Below are positions 42,401 to 49,386 of a DNA stretch of 64,000 nt, in pieces. The number at the start of each line of letters is the position of its first letter. The first letter of the stretch is position 1. The DNA comes from Actinoplanes italicus (lineage in GTDB: Bacteria; Actinomycetota; Actinomycetes; Mycobacteriales; Micromonosporaceae): the NCBI RefSeq assembly GCF_003001815.1, contig NZ_PVMZ01000013.1, positions 1 through 64,000 on the forward strand. The letters run 5' to 3'. A model generated the notes under the pieces. The model was not told the DNA's origin and did not search any database. It saw only the letters and a list, made by a program, of their open reading frames with translations. The position numbers and the translations under genes were made by a program.

Positions 42401-42784
42401 GAGTGGCCGCAGCGCGTGCATGGTCCGCCCGCTGTGCGGCAGGGCCTCGGCGGTACGGAAGCGCAGCGGCCGCCCGGGCACGGCCGCGAACGTCACCTGA
42501 CCGTCGGGGGCGGGTGCCTCGCCCGGACCGTCGGCCGACGGGGGTTCTCCGGGCGCCCCGGGATCCGGCGCCTCGGGCTCCACCGGCAGCCGGAGCTCCA
42601 CCCGCTCCTCCGGCCGCCGCGGTGGATCGGCCGGGGCCCCGGGTGTCGTGACGGCCGGTCCGGGCGCCAGACCGGACAGGTCGACGCGTCCGGCCAGCCA
42701 CAACGCCTCGGCCACCTCGGCCGGTGTCAGGTCGACGCCGGACGCTCGAAGGACACTGAGCAGCCGGTCGATCGAGGCGGTCAC
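39488..42784 (-). CDS. SAV_2336-type vWA-like protein fused to degenerate metallophosphoesterase and short NACHT domain
   Basis: 1098 residues; GTG start overlaps the MoxR stop (GTGA). Residues ~1-150: SAV_2336-like N terminus with Pro-rich linker. About 165-330: vWA-like domain with a DxSxS-type motif DDTSVS (174-179) and DHLVLLLGD. About 380-530: helical region (ELARYLTVARPLSLAVM). About 540-790: metallophosphoesterase-like domain with lost ligands (VTGGVAD, VPGPSDVN, LHGQDS), homologous to the one in the converging gene. About 940-1098: NACHT core with Walker A GDSGTGKSF (about 960) and Walker B VLLCDGLDD (about 1028), ending right after the VSRNES strand, so the helical part and any sensor are missing. 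Third gene of the trypsin-VMAP / MoxR operon. Confidence 0.82.
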   Translation of the reverse strand: MTASIDRLLSVLRASGVDLTPAEVAEALWLAGRVDLSGLAPGPAVTTPGAPADPPRRPEERVELRLPVEPEAPDPGAPGEPPSADGPGEAPAPDGQVTFAAVPGRPLRFRTAEALPHSGRTMHALRPLKRQRLSPRRVALDEEATARQIAERRLWTPVWRPAPERWLHLTLVLDDTSVSGVWHRLGQEVRTMLERLGAFRTMRVVHLGLGDDGEVRVTRPGGARRSPPNLADRPGDHLVLLLGDCVGTPWHDGRMSRLLGRWSRSAPVAVLQPLPERLWSRTGLAPLPGRLFAPRAGAPASAYSFVSARRRRRLPDGSVPVPVLEIHPRWLTSWAHLVAGRTAGGIDAVVTPAGEVARPRRTTAGPSAEPAAEHRIRDFRAGASAPAYELARYLTVARPLSLAVMRLMQTVMLPGSLPSNLAEVLYGGLLRPLEASGAGADEQQFEFLPGVRHVLRESLEAGVPDLVHAAVSGYLEQHPERTGALFTALASLPRDGRDVPGAAEAFAGIDAEVLRRIIGGTGGTALPVRRAREQLTVLHLHGPATAVEVAPDLVVVTGGVADRATPGEYRAAHARLERLRAGLGLPPGRIVVVPGPSDVNEGRCRAYFRDQEADGLEPVPPYWPKWEPFAALTGQLPGGTPFQQHQPWQLYEFPALRTVVAALNSTIPISHLPGERHGGLGTAQVTWFADRLRDHADRGYLRIGVVHHDPVLATALAPHLDVILHGQDSGVHELELTGVPAVGAPEGAQLVELRPGALRVSGGGRTRTYAFGDHWWLTGDDPPAAPPVSGAPVGVERTDLLGRVAAAYRARRPDVPLAEQRPPEWPDGYLIVTPSGERRCAGVFDGDPDADVVERFVAEVVRRERPNGDAALVCRRPADATLEHRALDRGVRVTGLAEFQIGDHLLDFVREQAGRLAAHPRYRPELYLSPAAGDTDLLTLLRARTARPGGGIIAVSGDSGTGKSFLLRELARVLPTGDDPVVPILLDPPERGRRAPLDELIAARLVRGGAREVDAGHIRYLLAEGRFVLLCDGLDDIGVPSGYDSPRPWPIPALDGFTPWMVLVSRNESLLGEACAAYPADRVHRVRLDGSGAAEILG

Positions 42785-43785
42785 ACCGGCCCGTTCAGTT
42801 CGTGCAACACCACCTCGACGAGCTTGCCGTGGTCGGCCTGTCCCAAGCCGCCGGCCTGATGCAGCAGGTAGACGGCGTTGAGGAGCTGGTCGGTGGCGAG
42901 CTGCCCGTGTTCACGGCGGGACAGGAAGTCGGTGATGAGACCCTCCGACGCGGCCAGCGCCTCCTCACCCAGGTGCGCCCCGACGATGGCGCGCAGCCGT
43001 TCGGCGTCCGGCTGGGCCAGGTGCAGCTGGATGCACCGGCGCAGGAAGGCGGGCGGGAACTCGCGTTCACCGTTGCTGGTCATCACCACGAACGGGAACT
43101 CCCGGCAGCGCACCCGGCCGTCCCTGACGGTCACCCGGTCGCCGTCGTCGGCGGGACGGACCCGGACCTCCGGAGTGCCCTCGGCGATGCGTTCGAGTTC
43201 GGGGATGCCGTACTCGCCGATCTCGAAGATGTCGAGCAGCTCGTTCGGCAGGTCGATGTCACCCTTGTCGATCTCGTCGATGAGCAGGACGCGGGGCAGG
43301 TCGTACGGCGCGAACGCGGTGCCGAGAGGCCCGAGGCGCAGGAACCGGCCGATGTCCGCCGTCTCCTCCTCCGGCCGGGTGCTCGCCTCCTCGATCCGCC
43401 CCACCGCGTCGTAGTGGTAGAGCCCGGAGACCAGCGTCGACCGGCTGGTGATCGCCCAGCGCAGCACGCCGCCGAGCCGCAGCTCGTGCGCCACCGCGTA
43501 GGCCAGGGTCGACTTGCCGGTGCCCGGATCGCCGGTGACCAGCAGCGGGCGGCGCAGGTGCAGGGCCACGTTCACCAGCCGTACGGTCGCCTCGTCCGGG
43601 TGGTACGGCGCGACCCGTGACCGGTCCGGCAGACGGCGGCCGACCGGCGCGTCCCGGTTCAGCGGCGTCACCGGTGCGCCGTCGAAGACCCGCCACGGCG
43701 GGGGATCGGCCCGCCGCCGGATGCGTTCCCCCTCGGCGTCGGCCGCACCCTCACCCAGATAGATCGGGAACTCACCCACCCGCAC
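42781..43785 (-). CDS. MoxR-type AAA ATPase
   Basis: 334 residues. Walker A GDPGTGKS (85-92), Walker B VLLIDEID (about 166-173) and sensor 1 in FVVMTSNGEREFPPAFLRRCI; the RRC arginine is the expected finger. AAA_5/MoxR ATPases remodel partners that carry vWA domains, and here the vWA-like protein is encoded directly downstream with a GTGA overlap. The GTG start lies inside the end of the trypsin-VMAP gene (14-base overlap). The trio is the vWA-MoxR-VMAP arrangement predicted to act in biological conflict; the ATPase would be the NTP-dependent activator (inference from family). Confidence 0.88.
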   Translation of the reverse strand: MRVGEFPIYLGEGAADAEGERIRRRADPPPWRVFDGAPVTPLNRDAPVGRRLPDRSRVAPYHPDEATVRLVNVALHLRRPLLVTGDPGTGKSTLAYAVAHELRLGGVLRWAITSRSTLVSGLYHYDAVGRIEEASTRPEEETADIGRFLRLGPLGTAFAPYDLPRVLLIDEIDKGDIDLPNELLDIFEIGEYGIPELERIAEGTPEVRVRPADDGDRVTVRDGRVRCREFPFVVMTSNGEREFPPAFLRRCIQLHLAQPDAERLRAIVGAHLGEEALAASEGLITDFLSRREHGQLATDQLLNAVYLLHQAGGLGQADHGKLVEVVLHELNGPV

Positions 43786-45652
43786 CCTCCCTCGGGGTCG
43801 TCATCGGCGACCGCCCCAGCCGGCGGCGTGGGTCGTCCCAGTACAGGACGATGTCGTCACCGCACTCCGAACGCCTGGCGCCCGCCTGGTTGCGCAGCCG
43901 CATGATCCGCTCGGGCACGTCGTCGCGGCCGGCATCGGCCAGCACCGCGGTAACCGCGGCGGCCAGCTCGGCACCGGCACAGTCGTCGTGTCCGGCGTCG
44001 TTCTCGCCGGCGCACCCGGCGCGGCGCCACACCATGATCGGGATTCCGGACCAGAGACCTACTTCGAGGACGGTACGGAGTGCCGGCCGCCGCTGCGGAG
44101 TGTCCGGCAGCACCATGGCGCCGAGGACGGTGTGCAGCTCCAATTCGGAGTAGAGCGCCGTCTCGTCGCGCCTCTCGTCGCAGTCCACCTTCAGCACGGT
44201 GGCGCCGAGCGACCGGCCAGCGAGGGCGTCCCAGCGGGCCTGCCAGCCGGCGAGGATCTCCTCGTCCTCAGGCTCGCCGGGATCCAGTTCGAACCGTTCG
44301 AGCTCGCGCACCACCACCGGATTGCGCTGCCCGATCAGGCTGCCGGGCCGCCGGCCGGACCGCGACCACCGCTCCACCTCCTCGTCGAGCAGGTCGATCG
44401 GCAGCACCAGTTCGATCATCGGCGCCTTCTCACCGGCCCGGACCCGGATCAGCCCCGGCAGGGTGTCGCGCAGGTGGGTGCGGAGCTCGTCGACGGAACG
44501 GTCCGGACCCTCGATGTCGAGCGGGGTGACGCTGACGCCGTCGTGCCGCCAGATCTCGCACCGGAACCGCTGCCGGTTGGCCCCCGACGGCTGCACGTGG
44601 ACCAGTACCGAGGTCAGCACCGGCGCCGTCGCGGGAGCGGTGGAGTCCGACCGGGACCGCACCAGTTCCCGGTCCTCCGGCGTCCGCGCGGCCATCAGCG
44701 CCCACTGGGTGAGCCGGTCGGCGATCGTGTCACCGGCCGACCGCGAACGGTGCAGGGCGTACGCCAGGACGTGCGGGAACCGGTCGTCCGGCGGGGCCAG
44801 CCCGGCCAGCTCGGCGACCACGTCACCATGGTCGTGCAGCCGATGCCGTACCGTGACGGCCCGGTCGCGGGCGATCGCCAGGTAGTCGTCGTGATGCTCG
44901 TCGTGCCCGGTCGGCGGCAGCATCCCGAGGATCCGGCGCAGTTCCCGCTCGGCCCAGCCGGGAACCACGGCGGGATCGTCGTCTACCAGCTGGTCTGCCA
45001 GGTTGGTCCAGGTGCGATTGGCGCTGTGGAACCCGTCGTGCTCGCGGCGCAGGCCCCGGTACGGTTCCGCGGGCATCACCTCACGCAGCGCGCGGACCGG
45101 GACCGCGAAGCCACCGGCCGCCGGCTGTCCGCGCTGGCTGGCGGCCTTCGTGATGCCGCAGACGCCACCGGTCACGGTGTTGAGCACCGGCCCGCCGGAC
45201 ATGCCGGGCGCGACCACGTCGTCGGTGAGCCTGATGAACTCCGCGTGCTCGCCGCGATGGGTGTAGAAGGTGGTCAGCGGCGCGAACGAGCCGGTGACCG
45301 CTCTGGAGTGCCCGGCGGCGACCAGTTCGGTGTTCGAGGCCGGACGGTGATCGTCCAGCAGGACCGAGTAATGGGTGCCGACCGGAAGATCAACTTCAAC
45401 GATCGCCACATCCGGGTACGGGGTCACCCGGTTCTCCCGGTCCGGAGCCGAGGCCCACCGCACCACCCCCGGCAATTCACGCTCCCCGAAGACGACCGTC
45501 ACCGCGGCCCCGGCCGGACCGGCCACGTGCGCGCAGGTGGCGATCGTGTTGGGAGCGATGAAGAAGCCGCTGCCCCTGTTCAGCCCGTCGATCAGCACCA
45601 GGCACTTCTTCAGATGCTCGATGAGGTACGTGACGACGGCCGGACGGGACAT
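43772..45652 (-). CDS. trypsin-like protease fused to VMAP C-terminal domain
   Basis: 626 residues from ATG 45652; longer in-frame starts exist. Residues ~10-200 are an S1-type protease with an intact triad: His42 in TCAHVAG, Asp81 in YPDVAIVEVD, Ser152 in GMSGGPVLN. A helical middle region (about 220-340) follows. The C-terminal ~280 residues match the VMAP-C domain (vWA-MoxR-associated protein): LTSVLVHVQPSGANRQRFRCEIW, LLDEEVERWS, and the terminal IVLYWDDPRRRL. In VMAP systems the N-terminal domain is the effector, so a protease released or activated on a trigger is expected. There is no signal peptide. It leads the VMAP-MoxR-vWA operon. Confidence 0.83.
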   Translation of the reverse strand: MSRPAVVTYLIEHLKKCLVLIDGLNRGSGFFIAPNTIATCAHVAGPAGAAVTVVFGERELPGVVRWASAPDRENRVTPYPDVAIVEVDLPVGTHYSVLLDDHRPASNTELVAAGHSRAVTGSFAPLTTFYTHRGEHAEFIRLTDDVVAPGMSGGPVLNTVTGGVCGITKAASQRGQPAAGGFAVPVRALREVMPAEPYRGLRREHDGFHSANRTWTNLADQLVDDDPAVVPGWAERELRRILGMLPPTGHDEHHDDYLAIARDRAVTVRHRLHDHGDVVAELAGLAPPDDRFPHVLAYALHRSRSAGDTIADRLTQWALMAARTPEDRELVRSRSDSTAPATAPVLTSVLVHVQPSGANRQRFRCEIWRHDGVSVTPLDIEGPDRSVDELRTHLRDTLPGLIRVRAGEKAPMIELVLPIDLLDEEVERWSRSGRRPGSLIGQRNPVVVRELERFELDPGEPEDEEILAGWQARWDALAGRSLGATVLKVDCDERRDETALYSELELHTVLGAMVLPDTPQRRPALRTVLEVGLWSGIPIMVWRRAGCAGENDAGHDDCAGAELAAAVTAVLADAGRDDVPERIMRLRNQAGARRSECGDDIVLYWDDPRRRLGRSPMTTPREGAGG

Positions 45653-45791
45653 GCCGTTCTCACGCACCCCGTGGCCCTCCGCTTCGGTGAGGTGACCCTT
45701 CGTGCAACCGTAGTGCCCCGGCACACCCCGCAGAAGGCCCGCGCGGCCCCGTTTCCGCCCCTCGCGCGGTCAGGCTCCGCCCCTCGCGCGG

Positions 45792-46592
45792 TCAGGCTGA
45801 GCCCGGCTCGGCCATCCGGCGGTGCATCTCGGCCTTGATCCGGTCCGGGGTCACCTTGCTCGCGGCGGCCTGCGCACGGGTCGACAGCGAGCCGGCCAGC
45901 ACCTTCTCCTTGCCGTCCATGAGGGCCCGGACCGCCTGCTCGGCGACCTGCGCCGGATCGTCCTTGTCACTCGCGCCGACCCTGGTGTCGTCCATCTCGG
46001 CGCGGTGGAAGAAGTTCGTGTCCGTGGGCCCGGGCATCAGCGAGGTCACGGTCACGCCGGTGTCCTTGAGCTCGGCGCGCAGAGCCTCGGCGAACGACTG
46101 CGTGAACGACTTCGACGCGTTGTAGACGGCCTGGTAGGTGCCCGGCATCATCGACGCGATCGACGACGTGATCAGCACCCGCCCCCGGCCGCGGGTCACC
46201 ATGCCGGGCAGGGCCAGCTTGGCCAGGTGGACCGTGGACGTCACGTTGACGTCGATGACGTTCAGTTCGTCGGCCAGCTCGGTGCCGCCGACGAACGCGC
46301 CACCGATGCCCCGGCCGGCGTTGAGGGCCAGCACGTCCACACCACGGCCGGTCTCCTCGATCGCGTACCAGGCCTTCAGCACCCCGTCGTGACGGGCCAG
46401 GTCGGCACGGACCGCGATGACCGCGTTACGGCCGTCCCGGCGCAGGTCGGCGGCGGCCTCCTCGATGCCGGCGTCCTCGGCGACGATCAGCAGGTCGAAG
46501 CCCCGTCCGGCCAGCTGGCGGGCGAGTTCGTACCCGATGCCGCTTGACGCGCCGGTGATGACGGCGAACGGGTTCTCCTCAGAATGTGTCAT
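45792..46592 (-). CDS. short-chain dehydrogenase/reductase (SDR)
   Basis: 266 residues from ATG 46592. Classical SDR: cofactor loop TGASSGIGYELAR (about residues 13-25), ALNAGRGIGG (NNAG-type, about 90), catalytic Ser in ITSSIASMM and YxxxK in YNASK (about 157), then PGPTDTNFF. Arg/Asp after the second strand is not clear, so NAD versus NADP is open. Family members oxidise or reduce alcohols, ketones or sugars; the substrate is unknown. It stands alone beside the VMAP operon. Confidence 0.85.
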   Translation of the reverse strand: MTHSEENPFAVITGASSGIGYELARQLAGRGFDLLIVAEDAGIEEAAADLRRDGRNAVIAVRADLARHDGVLKAWYAIEETGRGVDVLALNAGRGIGGAFVGGTELADELNVIDVNVTSTVHLAKLALPGMVTRGRGRVLITSSIASMMPGTYQAVYNASKSFTQSFAEALRAELKDTGVTVTSLMPGPTDTNFFHRAEMDDTRVGASDKDDPAQVAEQAVRALMDGKEKVLAGSLSTRAQAAASKVTPDRIKAEMHRRMAEPGSA

Positions 46593-46654
46593 GACGCCGG
46601 AGTGCCCCCTGGCAGGGCTTCCAATCACCCGGCGCGCCGGCGTCATCGACGGTC

Positions 46655-46873
46655 ATGAGCGGTCCGGTACGGACGGGCGACGCGATCCGCCGCCCCGCGC
46701 ACCGTCGTTCCGGGTACGTCGGCGATGTTCTGCGCCATCTCGCCGCCACCGGCTTCACCGCGCCCGCTCGCTACGACGAGGGCCGGCAGACCTTGGCGTT
46801 CATCGAGAGCGAGATGCCGGCCGCCCCGTTCCTGCTGTCCGGCCCCGATCCGCAAAGCGCGACGGCTGCCGCC
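46655..46873 (+). pseudogene. aminoglycoside phosphotransferase-like N-terminal fragment
   Basis: About 70 codons from ATG 46655 read like the start of APH-family kinases: GDAIRRPAHRRSGYVGDVLRHLAATGF then RQTLAFIESEMPAAPF, corresponding to the VRRP..V..LL.HL...GF and VLSFIEGE segments of that family. The frame then enters a 61-base tandem repeat and the catalytic part is missing, so this is a truncated remnant. Confidence 0.55.
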
Positions 46874-47117
46874 GCTGGTCGCGTGGTGACCTGTGCCCGT
46901 ATGTGGACCGTAGTTCACCGCGCGTGTTGCTGCTGCTGGTTGCGTGGTGATCTGTGCCGGTATGGGGACCGTAGTTCACCGCGCAGGTTGCTGTGGCTGG
47001 TTGCGTGGTGATCTGTGCCCGTATGGGGACCGTAGTTCACCGCGCAGGTTGCTGTGGCTGGTTGCGTGGTGATCTGTGCCCGTATGCGGACCGTAGGTCA
47101 CCATGCAGGTTGCTGCC
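46874..47117. repeat. 61-base tandem repeat, four copies
   Basis: Copies start at 46874, 46935, 46996 and 47057, each beginning GCTGGTTGCGTGGTGA and containing GACCGTAG..CACC. Copies 2 and 3 are nearly identical; 1 and 4 are more diverged. Each unit holds an imperfect dyad between GGTGA and TCACC. There are no spacers, so it is not a CRISPR array. It lies exactly where the APH-like fragment breaks off. Confidence 0.9.
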
Positions 47118-47172
47118 GTCGGCGGCGAGTGGACGGTGGGAACCCCGGGCGCGGCCGGGCGGGGACGAGGGC

Positions 47173-48072
47173 TCAGTACTCGCCGGTGTGGTGGGTGTGG
47201 GCGGGGATCAGGTCGAGGAAAGCCTGCATGGCCCGGCTCGGCGGGATCGCTGCGGGCCGGGCGACGGCCAGCGTCCATGGCGTCGCCGGTGGGTCGAGGT
47301 CGACGGCGGTGACGCGGGCGCCCGCCTCGGCGCGTAGTGGTGGCACGACGGCGACGCCCAGCCCGGCCTCCACGTAGCGGGGGATCGTGGCGAGATCGAC
47401 CACCTCGACCGCGACCGTACGGCTGAGCCCGGCCCGCCGGAAGTCGTTGTCGGAGCGGATCCGGTTGCAGTATCCGGCCGGCAGGTCGATGAACGGCTCC
47501 CCGGCCAGCGAGCCCGCGTCGGCCCGGCCCGCGGTGGCCAGCGGATGGTCGGCGGGCACCAGCAGGCGGGGCTGGAACGTGGCTATCGGAGTCAGGTCGA
47601 TGCCGTCGACACTGGTCGTCTCGACGCCGACGAAGGCCGCGTCGAGCCGGTGCGTCCGCAGTTTCTCGAGGAGGCCGGAGCTGCCCTCGGCCGCGGCGGT
47701 CATGTGCAGGCGTACGCCAGGGTGGGCTTTTCGGAAAGCGCCGACCAGGGTGGGCAGATCGACCGCGGTGAGGCTCGCCAAGGTCCCGAGGCGGATGTTG
47801 CCGCGCAGACCCTGACCGGCGCCCTCGACGGCGGCGCGGGCCGCATCCAGGGACTCCAGCGCGTTCTTGGCCTCCGGGAGCAGCGCCCGTCCGGCGTCGG
47901 TCAGCGCGACCGAGGTGGTGCTGCGGTCGAACAGCGGGCTGCCGAGCGTGCGTTCGAGGGCGCGGATGCTCGCCGAGACCGTCGACTGGACGGCGTGGGT
48001 GCGCTTCGCGGCCCGGGTGAAGTTGAGCTCCTCGGCCACGGCGATGAAGAACTCGAGCTGACGCTGCTCCAT
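47173..48072 (-). CDS. LysR family transcriptional regulator
   Basis: 299 residues. N-terminal winged helix (LEFFIAVAEELNFTRAAKRTHAVQSTVSASIRALE) and a C-terminal effector domain (IRLGTLASLTAVDLPTLVGAFRKAHPGVRL, LDAAFVGVE, GLGVAVVPPL). ATG start. It diverges from an NAD-epimerase-like gene across 83 bases that contain the palindrome TGTTATGAACA; LysR proteins typically activate the divergent neighbour, so it probably controls that gene. Effector unknown. Confidence 0.93.
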   Translation of the reverse strand: MEQRQLEFFIAVAEELNFTRAAKRTHAVQSTVSASIRALERTLGSPLFDRSTTSVALTDAGRALLPEAKNALESLDAARAAVEGAGQGLRGNIRLGTLASLTAVDLPTLVGAFRKAHPGVRLHMTAAAEGSSGLLEKLRTHRLDAAFVGVETTSVDGIDLTPIATFQPRLLVPADHPLATAGRADAGSLAGEPFIDLPAGYCNRIRSDNDFRRAGLSRTVAVEVVDLATIPRYVEAGLGVAVVPPLRAEAGARVTAVDLDPPATPWTLAVARPAAIPPSRAMQAFLDLIPAHTHHTGEY

Positions 48073-48101
48073 CGGCCCACCATATCGCCCTCCCCGATCG
48101 G

Positions 48102-48112
48102 TGTTATGAACA
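48102..48112. promoter_or_regulatory. candidate LysR box
   Basis: TGTTATGAACA, a perfect interrupted palindrome, sits midway between the divergent LysR and epimerase-like genes, 30 bases from the LysR start. It is the only clear dyad in the 83-base gap. Assignment rests on position. Confidence 0.4.
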
Positions 48113-48155
48113 GCATTCGTTGGACACGATGACTGCCGCGGCGCAGGGTGGGGGC

Positions 48156-49241
48156 ATGGACATTCTTCTTACCGGCGCGACCGGTTACATCGGTTCGGCC
48201 GTACGCGCCGCCCTCGCCGCCGCGGGACACACCGTGACCGCGCTGGTGCGCAGTGACGAGGCGGCGGACCGGGTGGCGGCCGCCGGGGTGCAGCCGGTGA
48301 TCGGCGACATGGTCGACGCGGAACTCGTGCGCGGGCTGGCCGGCAAGAGCGACGGTGTGATCCACACGGCCAGCCCGGGTGACGCGACGAGCGCGGAGGC
48401 GGAGGCCGCGTTCGCCGACGCCGTGCTCGCCGGGATCAATGACGGTGTGTTCGTGCGTACCGGTGGCGTCTGGGTGCACGGTTCGGGTGTGGCGCTCACC
48501 GAGGAGACGCCGAGGAACGCGCCGCCGATCGTGGCCTGGCGGGAGGAGATCGACCGGCGGGTGCTCGCGGCGTCCGGTGTCCGGGCCGTGCTGATCGAGC
48601 CGGGCGTCGTCTACGGCCACGGCGGCGGCATCCCGCGACTGGTTGCCGGGGCGCGGCAGGCCGGGGGAGCACTGACGCTGATCGGTGACGGCACCCAGCA
48701 CTGGGCCACGGTCCACGTCGACGACCTGGCCGAGCTCTACGTCGCCGCGTTCGAACGCGCCGGACACGGCGAGGTCTTCCTGGGCGTCGGCGGGGCGGGC
48801 CCGACAGGCGGTGTCGGCGGGGCGGGCCCGACAGGCGGTGTCGGCGGGGCGGGCCCGACAGGCGGTGTCGGCGGGGCGGGCCCGACAGGCGGTGTCGGCG
48901 GGGCGGGCCCGACAGGCGGTGTCGGCGGGGCGGGCCCGACAGGCGGTGTCGGCGGGGCGGGCCCGACAGGCGGTGTCGGCGGGGCGGGCCCGACAGGCGG
49001 TGTCGGCGGGGCGAACCCGACGACCCGTGAACTGGGTGAGGCGGCGAGTCTGCGGCTCGGGCTCGGCGGCCGGGTGGTGCCCGAGGACCCGGCGGCCACG
49101 GTGGAGCGGCTCGGCGAGTTCGGGCGGGCGTTGCTGCTGGATCAGCAGGCCGACGGCGGGAAGGCCCGGCGGATGCTCGGGTGGCGGCCTTCCCGGCCGT
49201 CGCTGCTGGAAGAGATCGCTGCCGGCGGCTACGACCTGTGA
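48156..49241 (+). CDS. NAD(P)-dependent epimerase/reductase-like protein with a repeat insertion
   Basis: 361 residues from ATG 48156. An extended-SDR fold: MDILLTGATGYIGSAVRAAL (cofactor loop), VIHTASPGDATS, a substrate region with IEPGVVYGHGGGIPRL and WATVHVDDLAELYVAAFE. It resembles NAD-epimerase-type reductases, although the usual YxxxK is not obvious (WREEIDRRVL lies there). After VFLGVGG the frame contains eight copies of a nine-residue GGAGPTGGV unit before resuming with ANPTTRELGEAASLRLG, an in-frame insertion of ~72 residues that probably forms a flexible loop. Likely under the divergent LysR regulator. Confidence 0.78.
   Translation: MDILLTGATGYIGSAVRAALAAAGHTVTALVRSDEAADRVAAAGVQPVIGDMVDAELVRGLAGKSDGVIHTASPGDATSAEAEAAFADAVLAGINDGVFVRTGGVWVHGSGVALTEETPRNAPPIVAWREEIDRRVLAASGVRAVLIEPGVVYGHGGGIPRLVAGARQAGGALTLIGDGTQHWATVHVDDLAELYVAAFERAGHGEVFLGVGGAGPTGGVGGAGPTGGVGGAGPTGGVGGAGPTGGVGGAGPTGGVGGAGPTGGVGGAGPTGGVGGAGPTGGVGGANPTTRELGEAASLRLGLGGRVVPEDPAATVERLGEFGRALLLDQQADGGKARRMLGWRPSRPSLLEEIAAGGYDL
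48786..49025 (+). repeat. 27-base in-frame tandem repeat inside the epimerase-like gene
   Basis: Eight identical units from 48786 at 27-base steps, plus a diverged ninth at 49002. The ninth encodes GVGGANPT, which looks like the native sequence from which the GVGGAGPTG units expanded. The length keeps the reading frame. Near-identity of copies points to recent expansion. Confidence 0.93.
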
Positions 49242-49355
49242 GCTGCCGGCGGCACCGCCGTGTGAGTTGCTGGCGGCACCGCCGTGTGAGTTGCTGGCGG
49301 CACCGCCCTGTGAATTGCTGGCGGCACCGCCCTGTGAATTGCCGGCGGCACCGCC
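49236..49355 (+). repeat. 24-base tandem repeat containing the epimerase-like gene's stop codon
   Basis: Five units starting at 49236, 49260, 49284, 49308 and 49332, consensus TGTGAGTTGCTGGCGGCACC. The first unit includes the gene's TGA, so extra in-frame stops follow every eight codons. It parallels the stop-containing repeat at 18131. Confidence 0.9.
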
Positions 49356-49386
49356 CGCTGAGCCGCTGAGCCGTCGGCGGCCGGGG

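Noticed and set aside
46874..47117. possible CRISPR array
   Set aside because: The 61-base units are contiguous with no unique spacers and no cas genes are nearby; it is a tandem repeat.
48786..49025. possible collagen-like or structural protein
   Set aside because: The GGAGPTGGV units lie inside an otherwise continuous epimerase-like frame; the repeat is an insertion, not a separate gene.
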